The position numbers and the translations under genes were made by a program. Below are positions 43,057 to 51,800 of a stretch of 64,000 bases of DNA, one piece after another. Under the pieces are notes generated by a model. That model ran no database searches and was not told the origin of the DNA. It saw only the letters and a program-made list of their open reading frames with translations. The stretch spans positions 1-64,000 of the forward strand of contig CAYPHY010000006.1 in the NCBI GenBank assembly GCA_964410625.1, written 5' to 3'. The DNA is from CAYPHY01 sp964410625 (lineage in GTDB: Bacteria > Chloroflexota > Anaerolineae > Promineifilales > Promineifilaceae). The first letter of the stretch is position 1; every line of letters begins with the position of its first letter.

Positions 43057-43876
43057 CCAGTAAGGTAGGAGAAGCGATCCGAAACACCGCCTGGGCATAG
43101 TCGAGAAGGCGACTTTCGGGATCGGGGTCGTTGATCAACGCTTTATAGGGCAGCAATGTACCTTGCCAGCCTTCGGTGTGCCATCGTGCGCCGGGGGGCA
43201 GTGGTTTGTCGAGCAGCTTGTCGGCTTCAAAGGGGAAGGGGTTGGAATAGAAATAGCTGTCGTCGTTGTTGTTACCGGGATAGAAGCCGAGGTTCAGTTG
43301 GGCGGGATATGCTTTTGTTTCGTCCTGTTCTTGCACTTGAATGCAACAGGTCCCGAACCATTCGCTGGAGAGGTCAAAGCCATGGGGCCAGACCTGGACA
43401 GGTCCTGTATCCCCCTCAAGTCGGGCGAGATGCTTTTTGAAGATCTGGTCAGCATTGACCAGCGCGGTGAAGTAACGGCCGACCACTTCCGCATCATACA
43501 CGCGTGGTTCATCGCTTTCAAAACGTTGGCGACTATATTCGCCGCTAAGCCCCAACCCAGCAACGGCTTTGATCACCGCATCGCCCATTTCCGTCCCCGT
43601 CATTCCGGCACGCATGTCGAAGGTTTGGTGGCGGCCGTCGCTGGTGGCAAGGATGATCTGGTGAGTCAGCAAATCCATCCGCAAATGGAAAATACCGCCA
43701 CCGGGCAAAGGCATGTTGTCAGTAACAAGGCCACTGGGCTGTATTTTCAAGCTGACATTCCACCACTTCGGATGGCTGATGGTATGCACACGCGGGATGA
43801 CGCCAATAGCATGGGCATAGAGATGGAGCGTTTCACGGGTTGGGCCAAAGCCATCAAGAGAGGGAAAGAAGGGCAT
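43028..43876 (-). CDS. DUF5996 family protein
   Basis: 282 residues, AAGGAGA before the ATG. ETLHLYAHAIGVIPR, HPKWWNVSLKIQPSGLVTDNMPLPGG and ARWHTEGWQGTLLPY are the recurring blocks of DUF5996, a soluble protein family of unknown function. The last residues (EEEIKRLKD) are encoded by an octamer repeat. It lies downstream of ruvA on the same strand but separated by a 137-base repeat-filled gap. Confidence 0.8.
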   Translation of the reverse strand: MPFFPSLDGFGPTRETLHLYAHAIGVIPRVHTISHPKWWNVSLKIQPSGLVTDNMPLPGGGIFHLRMDLLTHQIILATSDGRHQTFDMRAGMTGTEMGDAVIKAVAGLGLSGEYSRQRFESDEPRVYDAEVVGRYFTALVNADQIFKKHLARLEGDTGPVQVWPHGFDLSSEWFGTCCIQVQEQDETKAYPAQLNLGFYPGNNNDDSYFYSNPFPFEADKLLDKPLPPGARWHTEGWQGTLLPYKALINDPDPESRLLDYAQAVFRIASPTLLEEEIKRLKD

Positions 43877-43893
43877 GGGCGTGTCTCCTTGTC

Positions 43894-44013
43894 AGTCGTC
43901 AGTGGGCGGTAAGCAGTAGGCGGTTGGTAGCAAGTAGCAGGTAGCAAGTGGCAGGTCAAGGGTTGCAGGCTACATTGTTCATTGTTCATTGTCTCATTGT
44001 TCATTATCCATTG
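43894..44013. repeat. Mixed word repeat (GTAGCAAGTAGCAGG, TTCATTGTTCATTG)
   Basis: Tandem GGTAGCAAGTAGCAGGTAGC and CATTGTTCATTGTTCATTG words fill the gap between ruvA and the DUF5996 gene. Confidence 0.6.
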
Positions 44014-44592
44014 CTACCTATCGAGGTGTTGCAACGCAAGCTGCACACGCTGGTCTATGGATTGGGCATCGCGGGGGACGTTTTGCAGTGCGGTTTGCGC
44101 TTCAACAATGCTGAACCCGAGGCCGGTGAGGATGTCAATCACATCGGCGTCCACATCGCTGACCAACGGCATGGCTGATTGCACCGCGCCGACATCGAGT
44201 TTGTCACGCAGTTGAAACATGATCCGCTCGGCCGTCTTCTTGCCAATGCCAGGGACGCGCTGGAGAACGGCCGTCTCTTCCCGCAAAATCGCGCTCTTCA
44301 GCAGTTCGGGGCTAAGCGTGCCGAGGATCGCCAGAGCCACCTTCGGACCGACGCCGCTGACGCCGAGCAACAACTCAAACAGTTGCAGGTCTTCCTCCGC
44401 TTCAAAGCCATATAGTGTCAGGTCGTCTTCGCGCACCAGCAGGTGGGTGTGGAGATGAACCCGACGGCCGGGGCCACCCGCATCCTCCAGCACATTGCGC
44501 GGCACAAACACGCGAACACCAACGCCACCGAGGCCGATGATCAGGCTGGTCTTTTCGACTTTTTGGATGGAACCGGTCAGGGTAGCAATCAT
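44014..44592 (-). CDS. ruvA: Holliday junction branch migration protein RuvA
   Basis: 192 residues. MIATLTGSIQKVE opens the OB fold (domain I). Two helix-hairpin-helix motifs follow (LLGVSGVGPKVALAIL and LQRVPGIGKKTAERI), then domain III at the C-terminus. RuvA tetramers bind four-way junctions and load RuvB. It follows ruvC and yebC on the same strand, the common order; ruvB is not in the window. Confidence 0.97.
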   Translation of the reverse strand: MIATLTGSIQKVEKTSLIIGLGGVGVRVFVPRNVLEDAGGPGRRVHLHTHLLVREDDLTLYGFEAEEDLQLFELLLGVSGVGPKVALAILGTLSPELLKSAILREETAVLQRVPGIGKKTAERIMFQLRDKLDVGAVQSAMPLVSDVDADVIDILTGLGFSIVEAQTALQNVPRDAQSIDQRVQLALQHLDR

Positions 44593-44703
44593 AATTTAGG
44601 AGATTAAGAGACTAGGAGAGTGAGAGATTAGAGACTGGGAGATTAAGAGATTGGGAGACTGGAAAGAGAAAGTCTCTCAGTCTCTTAGTCTCCCAGTCTC
44701 TTC
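44593..44703. repeat. GAGACTGG octamer inverted repeat
   Basis: AGGAGATTAAGAGACTAGGAG and related octamers, then AGTCTCTCAGTCTCTTAGTC. Its right arm encodes the last residues of RuvC. Confidence 0.8.
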
Positions 44704-45186
44704 TATCAGAGTTTGTAAATGATAATAGTTATAGTGGGCAATCGCCACGGCTAAACCATCGGCCGCGTCGTCCGGTCGCGGCGTTTCCTCCAGGTCGAGC
44801 AGGTTACGCACCATCATCTGCACTTGTGCCTTATCAGCTTTGCCATAGCCTGTAACCGCGTCTTTGACCTTTGGTGGCGAATATTCACCGATGGGAATAC
44901 CGGCGTTGGCCAGGCAGAGCAGCAACACCCCCCGTGCCTGGCCGACGCTAATGGCGGTGGTGATGTTGCGGCCGAAGAACACCTCCTCAATCGCGGCCGT
45001 GTCTGGCCGGTAGCGCTCCAGGAGGGCGTTCAATTCTCGATAGATTGTTTGCAGGCGTAGGGGTGCTTTCTCTCCGGCCGGTGTGTCAATCGTCCCATAG
45101 TCCACCATGTGCAGGCGGCCGTCTAGCGCATCCACAATGCCATAGCCAGTGGTAGCCGTTCCGGGGTCGAGTCCGAGGATTCTCAT
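44677..45186 (-). CDS. ruvC: Crossover junction endodeoxyribonuclease RuvC
   Basis: 169 residues. The catalytic acids are Asp7 (LGLDPGTATTGYG), Glu67 (AIEEVFFG), Asp140 and Asp143 (DDAADGLAVAIAH), matching E. coli D7/E66/D138/D141. It resolves Holliday junctions after RuvAB migration. The C-terminal LIEETGRLRD lies within an octamer repeat. Confidence 0.97.
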   Translation of the reverse strand: MRILGLDPGTATTGYGIVDALDGRLHMVDYGTIDTPAGEKAPLRLQTIYRELNALLERYRPDTAAIEEVFFGRNITTAISVGQARGVLLLCLANAGIPIGEYSPPKVKDAVTGYGKADKAQVQMMVRNLLDLEETPRPDDAADGLAVAIAHYNYYHLQTLIEETGRLRD

Positions 45187-45280
45187 CGAGTGGTGAGTGG
45201 CTGGTGATTAGTGGTTAGTAGATAGTGGATAGTGATTAGTTTTCTAGCTAACCACTATCCACTATCCACTAGCCACTATA
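45187..45280. repeat. AGTGGNTAGTG-family inverted repeat
   Basis: GAGTGGCTGGTGATTAGTGG and continuing words on the left, CTAACCACTATCCACTATCC and CACTAGCCACT on the right, forming a long stem-loop between yebC and ruvC. Confidence 0.8.
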
Positions 45281-45282
45281 AC

Positions 45283-46029
45283 TCAGGCTGCTTCCAGTGC
45301 GGCAATCGCCTCGTCGCTGATTTCGAGCGTGGAATAGACATCCTGCACATCGTCGAGGTCTTCGATGCGCTCAATGAGGTTCATCACCTGCACGCTCTCT
45401 TGCTGGCCCAGCGTAATGGGATTGTTGGGGTCATAAATGATGGCTGCCTCTTCCATGGTGATCCCCGCCTCTTCAAGCGCTGTTTGCACCGCCTGGAAAT
45501 TCTCCAGGTCTACGTAAATTTCAGTCACTTCGCCATTGAATTGGATGTCCTCGGCGCCCGCTTCGGCCGCGATCAAAAATAGCTCATCCTGGTCAACTGG
45601 CTCCGTGATGGCGATGTAGCCCTTGCGGGTGAATTGCCAGGAAACGGCTCCCGCCTCGGCCATCGAGCCGCCATACTTGCTGACGGCGTGGCGTACATCG
45701 GCAATGGCGCGGTTGCGATTATCGGTGACGACGCTGACCAGGACAGCCACGCCGTGCGGGGCATAAGCTTCATACATCGCCTCGGTCAGTTCGCTACCCT
45801 CTAGCTCCCCTGTGCCGCGCTTGATGGCTCGTTCGATATTGTCTTTGGGCATGTTGGCGGCGCGGGCCTTGGCAACGGCCAGACGCAACGCATTATTGGT
45901 GTTAGGATCACCCCCATTTCTTGCTGCCAGCGTCACTTCTTTTGCCAGCCGGGTAAACTCCTTACCCCGTTTGGCATCGGCCGCTGCTTTCTTGTGTTTA
46001 ATAGTGGACCATTTCGAATGTCCAGACAT
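45283..46029 (-). CDS. yebC: YebC/PmpR family regulatory protein
   Basis: 248 residues from ATG 46029, preceded by CAGGAGAC. MSGHSKWSTIKHKKAAADAKRG is the invariant opening; YEAYAPHGVAVLVSVVTDNRNR and the FTRKGYI block follow. Family members act as transcriptional regulators or, as shown for some, relieve ribosome stalling at proline runs. That second role would be apt in a genome with so many Pro-rich linkers (inference). First gene of the yebC-ruvC-ruvA set. Confidence 0.95.
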   Translation of the reverse strand: MSGHSKWSTIKHKKAAADAKRGKEFTRLAKEVTLAARNGGDPNTNNALRLAVAKARAANMPKDNIERAIKRGTGELEGSELTEAMYEAYAPHGVAVLVSVVTDNRNRAIADVRHAVSKYGGSMAEAGAVSWQFTRKGYIAITEPVDQDELFLIAAEAGAEDIQFNGEVTEIYVDLENFQAVQTALEEAGITMEEAAIIYDPNNPITLGQQESVQVMNLIERIEDLDDVQDVYSTLEISDEAIAALEAA

Positions 46030-46110
46030 CGTTTGTTGTCTCCTGAGCATCCACGAATCATTTGTGTAAATTCGTGTCGATTCGTGGATCAATGAATTTC
46101 TATTACCTAC

Positions 46111-46220
46111 AGGGCTTACGCAGCTCATAATTTTTTCCGACACGAATAACACGAATTTCACGAAAATAGAAGGCAAATTCGTGTTATTCGTGCCATTCGT
46201 GTCAAAAATGCGTAAGTCCT
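46111..46220. mobile_element. 110-bp MITE-like element with TTACGCA terminal inverted repeats
   Basis: Left end AGGGCTTACGCA (46111-46122), right end TGCGTAAGTCCT (46209-46220). The interior is an inverted repeat of GACACGAATAACACGAATTT and its complement. No coding capacity. No clear target duplication was identified. Similar copy at 55319-55439. Confidence 0.65.
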
Positions 46221-46494
46221 AACCTATCTACCTATTACCGGTCAAACAGGGCGCGAAAAGATGACAGACCATTCGCTGCACCCTGAGATTTGGATAATTT
46301 CACAAAAATAGGCCGGGTAATGCTTAATTTGAACGAATCGGAGTGAGTTTGTGACTCACCAAAATAGGTGGTTATTATAGCATAGTGACAATCAAGATCG
46401 CAATTTCGTATCCCCGTTTGCCAAACCATTGTAGCCCGGTTTGCCTAAACCGGAGCTTGCCGCTTTAAACGAAAACCCCAACCCGCACTACAGG
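46221..46494. other. Spacer between yebC and GH1 genes
   Basis: No gene supported. Near 46428-46490 are GTAGCCCGGTTTGCC and AAACCGG words of the GTAGC family. Confidence 0.5.
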
Positions 46495-47868
46495 CTACAA
46501 AGGCATCGGCACGGCCGCCGGTGCTTCGCCAGGAAACATCGTCGGCAGCATCTCGGCCGCATACCGTTCTACCATCTCACTGCTGACCGTCCCGCTGCGG
46601 CAAATTTCGCTGTAGAGATGGGCACTCGGCCGCCAGGTGCGTTCTTGCGTTTCCAGGTCGAGTTCGACCAGCCCAAAGCGTTGCGACCAGCCGCGGTCCC
46701 ACTCGAAGTTGTCCACGAGTGTCCAATGGTAGTAACCCATGACGGGATAGCCGAGGACGAGCGCGTGCCAGATTTGGCGCAGATGGTCAAGGATGAAAGC
46801 CGGGCGCAGGCGGTCTGCCTTGTCCGGCAGGCCGTTTTCGGTGATGTAGATCGGTTTACGATAGCGACTGCCGACATAGCGGATCAGCCGGTAGAGGCCA
46901 TAGGGGTACACCTCCCCATAGTTGCCATCGCTGACCACCGCCCCCTCCGGCCACTCCTGTTTGATGAAGCCGCGCGGCGGCGGGAAGCGGGTGTAGAAGC
47001 GGGTGTAATAGTTGAGGCCAACGAAGTCGAAGGTCCCGGCGAGGTTGGAGATGCGGCCGCGCAACGGCCAATAGAGACGGCCAGTGGTCATGCTCTGCAT
47101 CCACATATCATTGAACAGATAAGTCAGACGGTCGGCCCACCACCGGTCCAGCCGGTTGCTCGGCGGCCACCCCTCAAAGATCGCCATATTCTTCGCCACG
47201 CTCACTTGCGCGGTTGGGTAGCGTTCCTTAATGACATGATAAGCGGCCGCATGACAGCGCAACAGATTGTATAAGGAGTGCAACAGAGCCGACCAACCGC
47301 TTTTATTGCCCTGTGGGAATAGTTTAGTCAGATACCGTTGAACGACATAGACTATCGGTTCGTTGATTGTGATCCACAGGGGAACCAGGTCGCCCAGCGC
47401 TTCGACGACACGGCTGGTGTAACGCTGAAAGTAGTCCACAACCAGATCGCTATTGAAGTCATTTTTCTCCACCAGCCAGAGCGGGTTGCTAAAGTGATGG
47501 AGCGTTACCATCGGCTCAATGCCGCGCTGGTGCATCCCCTGGAGGATTTCACGATAACGGTCGAGCGCGGCCGCGTCAAAGACGCTCGGTTCCGGCTCAA
47601 TGCGGCTCCACTCCAGCGAGAGGCGGTGGGCGTTCGTGCCGATCTCGGCCGCAAGGTCGAGGTCGGCTTCGGCGTTTTCCCACCAGTTGCAAGCCCGGTC
47701 GGAAGTTGTGCCATCCTGGATGCAGGGGCGGGGGATTTTGTCGGCCGTTGTTCGCGCCTGTTCAAACGCCCACCAATCATTATTGGTATTATTGCCCTCT
47801 ACTTGATGCGAAGAGGTAGCAGTCCCCCAACGAAAGTCGGAGGGGAATGTTAATTTGGCAACTGCCAT
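46495..47868 (-). CDS. Glycoside hydrolase family 1 (beta-glucosidase-like)
   Basis: 457 residues, GAGGAAAAA before the ATG. FPSDFRWGTATSSHQVEG is the GH1 N-terminal signature. Acid/base Glu170 lies in TINEP and nucleophile Glu344 in YITENG. GYYHWTLVDNFEWDRGW and QRFGLVELD complete the family blocks. It is a retaining beta-glycosidase, probably cytoplasmic as there is no signal peptide. The sugar (glucoside, galactoside, other) cannot be told. Confidence 0.95.
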   Translation of the reverse strand: MAVAKLTFPSDFRWGTATSSHQVEGNNTNNDWWAFEQARTTADKIPRPCIQDGTTSDRACNWWENAEADLDLAAEIGTNAHRLSLEWSRIEPEPSVFDAAALDRYREILQGMHQRGIEPMVTLHHFSNPLWLVEKNDFNSDLVVDYFQRYTSRVVEALGDLVPLWITINEPIVYVVQRYLTKLFPQGNKSGWSALLHSLYNLLRCHAAAYHVIKERYPTAQVSVAKNMAIFEGWPPSNRLDRWWADRLTYLFNDMWMQSMTTGRLYWPLRGRISNLAGTFDFVGLNYYTRFYTRFPPPRGFIKQEWPEGAVVSDGNYGEVYPYGLYRLIRYVGSRYRKPIYITENGLPDKADRLRPAFILDHLRQIWHALVLGYPVMGYYHWTLVDNFEWDRGWSQRFGLVELDLETQERTWRPSAHLYSEICRSGTVSSEMVERYAAEMLPTMFPGEAPAAVPMPL

Positions 47869-47876
47869 TTTTTCCT

Positions 47877-47960
47877 CAAATCGGTGATCGGTTATCGGTA
47901 ATCAGCTGTGTATACTACCGGAATACCGCTTACTGTCTACTGCTCACTGCTTACTTTGTT
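47877..47960. repeat. Short word repeat (TCGGTGATCGGTTATCGGTAATC, TACTGCTCACTGC)
   Basis: Tandem CGGTGAT/CGGTTAT/CGGTAAT then CTTACTGTCTACTGCTCACTGCTTAC in the spacer between divergent genes. Confidence 0.55.
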
Positions 47961-48060
47961 AATCCACAGCCGCCTGTTATACTTTGGCGGCTTGGAACGT
48001 CAAGGGATTATATCATGCTTGTTGGCTGTCGTTTGAAACAGTGCGTAGCGGTGGTATGCC

Positions 48061-48711
48061 GTGAATAATACCATTGCACTCAGCGGTTACTACTGGCCCG
48101 TGCGAATGGAGCGCATTTTGCTCTCCTCCTTAGAATCGGTGATCGGCCCCAATGGGTTGAATGCCCTGCTCAATCTGACCGGCGTTGGATCAAAGGTAGA
48201 GGATAAATCGGCCGACGATAAATCGGCCGACGACCTGGCACGGACATTTGATTTTGCCTGCGTAGCGAATTTGAACCAGGGGTTGGATATGGTCTATGGG
48301 CCACGCGGCGGCCGAGGGCTGGCCTTGCGCTGCGGCCGGGCAATGGGCGAGCGCATTTTGAATGAATTTGGCCTGGTCACCGGTATCAGCGATTTAGCGA
48401 TTAAGGTATTGCCGCTGTCTACCAAGCTGCGGATTGGTGTCCCGGCGGTGGCGCGGATTTTCACCCAATATAGCGACCAGAGCGGCCGTGTCGAAGACCA
48501 TGACGGTTACTTTCAATATACGGTGGAGCGTTGCCCGATGTGCTGGGGACGGAAAGCACAGCAACCGGTGTGCCAGATGACCATCGGCATTTTGCAAGAA
48601 GCCCTGCGAGCCTTTAGCAAAGGAATGGAGTTCCGCGTCGCCCAGGAGGCGTGCCGGGCAATGGGGGCTAAGGCGTGTGCGTTTCGCATTGAAAAAGAAC
48701 CGATCAGATAA
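48061..48711 (+). CDS. V4R (4-vinyl reductase) domain protein
   Basis: 216 residues from GTG 48061 (NNTIALSGYYWPVRMERILL is a sensible N-terminus; the first ATG would remove it). The V4R fold is indicated by LNQGLDMVYGPRGGRGLALRCG and the C-terminal CRAMGAKACAFRIEKEP, a small-ligand or metal site. V4R domains occur in bacteriochlorophyll BchJ and in regulators of aromatic metabolism. A 15-bp perfect tandem duplication gives DKSADDKSADD at about residues 48-58. Function unknown. Confidence 0.8.
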   Translation: MNNTIALSGYYWPVRMERILLSSLESVIGPNGLNALLNLTGVGSKVEDKSADDKSADDLARTFDFACVANLNQGLDMVYGPRGGRGLALRCGRAMGERILNEFGLVTGISDLAIKVLPLSTKLRIGVPAVARIFTQYSDQSGRVEDHDGYFQYTVERCPMCWGRKAQQPVCQMTIGILQEALRAFSKGMEFRVAQEACRAMGAKACAFRIEKEPIR

Positions 48712-48712
48712 T

Positions 48713-48795
48713 GGCTAATGGTCAACGGTCAATTGTCAATGGTTAATGGTCAACGGTTAATTGCCACCTGCCACTTGCTACCTGCCACCCCTCAC
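48713..48795. repeat. GGTCAAT/GGTTAAT and GCCACCTGCCACTTGC word repeat
   Basis: TGGTCAACGGTCAATTGTCAATGG words followed by GCCACCTGCCACTTGCTACCTGCCACC. It runs up to 9 bases before the ATG of the fusion gene, where a ribosome binding site would be expected. Confidence 0.65.
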
Positions 48796-48803
48796 CCCCA
48801 CGA

Positions 48804-51800
48804 ATGAAACGTAGGTTATTCAACGAACTCTTAGTAATCGCCGGACTGCTACTGTTGCCGCTACTTTTATATTGGGGGGTGACGGTAGGCGGCCGCACGA
48901 TGTTGCCGGTAGATAACCTCTTTCGCTGGCCGCCCTGGTCGGCCGCTGCCGCCGAGCTTGGCGTTACCATCCCCCACAACGAGTTGATCGGCGATCTGAT
49001 TATCCAGAACTACGCCTGGAAGCGATTTGTCCTCAATAGTCTAAGCAGCGGCGAGCTTCCGCTGTGGAACCCCTACCTGTTTGCCGGTGCGCCCTTCCTG
49101 GCCAATGGGCAACACTCCGCCCTCTATCCCTTCAGCATCCTCTTTCTTGTCCTACCTCTCTCCAAGGCATATGGCTGGTTTGCGCTCAGCCAGCTTTGGT
49201 TAGCCGGAATCAGCATGTATCTTCTCGGCCGCGTCTTGGGCTTGCGCCGGGGTAGTGCGATGCTGGCCGGGTTGGTCTATCAAGGCTGTGGCTTTATGGT
49301 GATCAGCGCGGCCGTCTTCCCGATGATCAGCGGCGCGGTCGTTTGGTTGCCGTTGTTGTTAGCCTGTGTGGAGAAGGTTGTTCAGGCGACTGGTGGGGGG
49401 AAGGCAGAGGAGCAGAGGAGCAGGGGAGCGGAGGAGAGTCTCCCAGTCTCCCAGTCTCGTAGTCTCTCATTCTCTGTTTTGTGGATGGCATTAGGCAGCA
49501 TAGCTCTGGCAGCACAGGTGTTGGCCGGGCATCCGGAGTTTACTTATTACACGCTGTTGATCATGGGCTTGTACGCTGCGTGGCGATTAGTTAACCGTTG
49601 GTGGCAGGGAAGAAGGGTAGATGGTTTTTCCTGGGTGCAAGCCGTTTTTCGTCCTGGGTTATGGCTGGTGGCGATGGTGGGATTGGGGTTGATGTTGGCG
49701 GCCGTCCAACTCGTGCCACTGTTTGAGGTGGGGCAGGTCAACTTCCGCCAAGGGGGGACAACCTTCAGCGAGGTGCAGGGTTGGGCCTTTCCCAACCGGC
49801 GATTAATCGCCTTTTTCCTCCCCAACTTCTTTGGCAATCCAGCCCACCACGCCTATCGTGACGTGGTTGATGGCGGTGTCATCCCCTTTGAGCGCAACTA
49901 TTACGGTGAGTTCAATCCCCATGGCCCACATAGCAGCAGTTGGGGGATTAAGAACTATGTTGAAGGGGCGGCCTATCTGGGCATCTTGCCGTTGATATTG
50001 GCGGCCGTCGGCATGGTCGCCGGTCTACGCAATCGCCAACGACGGGGATTAACCCTGTTTTTTGCCCTGCTGGCGCTCATCTCCCTGGCCTTTATTTTCG
50101 GCACACCCCTATATGCCCTCTTATATTACGGGCTGCCATTTTTTGACCAGTTGCACACCCCTTTTCGTTGGGTATTTCCGTTGTCGTTCTGCGTGGCCGT
50201 GTTGGCCGGGTTCGGGGCAGAGGAGATTGGGAGACTAGGAGATTGGGAGAGTAGGAGGCTGAGAAGTTGGCAGGGTTGGCGAACGGCCGTTGGGTTAATA
50301 GCGGTAGCGGCCGGTGTAATTGTATTCGTGGGGTTGCTAGGATCGTGGATGTTTTGGGGACAGGTGGAGCCTTTGGTGGAGCGTGTGTTCATGGGACTGG
50401 CACAGGCGGCCGATGCCTTTCCCAGCGCGCAGGCTTTCTATAGCTATACCTTTTGGCAACTTCTGATTTTGGGTGGGATGTTGCTGGCGTCAGGGCTGGT
50501 GATTTTATTGAGTCTGCGTCGCTCCTGGTGGATTGTTGTGGCGTTGATAGTTATCGGGGCGGACTTGTATCTTGCCAGCGGAGATTTCCATACAGCGGCC
50601 GATCCTGCCCTGCTCGCCTATAAGCCGGAGGCGATTCAATGGCTGGAAGCACAGCCCGGCCCGTGGCGACTGACCACGTTTGACCCGACCGGCACAAAGG
50701 TCTTGAATGCCAACACGCCCTGGTTATTCGATTTGCAAGATGTTCGTGGCTATGACTCGATCATCACCCGGCAATACACCGGTTATATGGAAGCGATTGA
50801 ACCGCAGAATGGCCTCTTGCAAAATCGTATCCAACCCATTGGCAGCCTGGAAGCACTGGATTCACCCCTGCTTGATGTATTGGGCGTAAAGTACATCGCG
50901 ACAACGGAACTTTTGGAACTGCCTAAACTGCAATTGGCCTGGGAGGGGGAGGGGATACGGATTTATGAGAACCTGGCTGTTGCACCGCGGGCCTATACCT
51001 TGCCAGGAACGGCAACGGCCGTCGTCGAGGATCCATTGGCGGCAATGCGGGAGCTGGACCCACGGCACTTTGTCGTTGTGGATGCGGAGGAGCAGGGGGG
51101 AATTGAAAATTGTCAATTGTCAATTGTCAATTGTCAATTGATAAATCCGCAATCCCCAATCCCTAATCCGCAATCGGCCGAGATAGACGCCTATCGCTTA
51201 AATGAGGTGTTGGTCTCGGCCGCCGTCGAGGAGCCGTCGTGGTTGGTGCTGAATGACAGCTATTTTCCGGGATGGCGAGCGTTTGTGCGGCCGCGTGGCG
51301 AGGCGGAAAGCGCGGAACAGGAAACGACAATCCACCGCGTCAATGGCAACTTTCGCGGTGTGGAGCTGCCGCCTGGTGAATGGACGGTGCGCTTTCGCTA
51401 CAGCCCGCGTAGCTTCCAGCTTGGCGGGCTGGCGAGCGCGATGGGTGTGTTTATCCTTATCTTTGCCTTGGCGGTGTGGGGCTGGCGACAGGTTTATCGG
51501 CCGAGAGGCGTGCTGACTTCGACAACGAGCGTGGCGAAAAACAGCGCCTTGCCGATGCTCTTGAACCTCTTTAACAAGGGCATTGATTTTGTCTTTGCCG
51601 CCTTTTACTTGCGCGTGCTTGGCCCGGCCGAAGCAGGGAGTTTTGCGACCGCCATTGCCGTAGCCGGTATATTCGAGATTTTGAGCAATTTCGGACTGAA
51701 TATCCTCTTGATCCGCGAAGTGTCGCAGGATCGAAGGCAGGCCAGGCGTTATTTGCTGAACACCAGCTTGCTACGCGTGGGGACAACGGCCGTGGCCTTT

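Noticed and set aside
42966..45280. Tandem octamer tracts considered as CRISPR arrays
   Set aside because: Units are 8 bases, degenerate and without unique spacers; no cas genes nearby.
46235..46429. 64-codon minus-strand frame between yebC and the GH1 gene
   Set aside because: No RBS, no recognisable sequence, AT-rich spacer.
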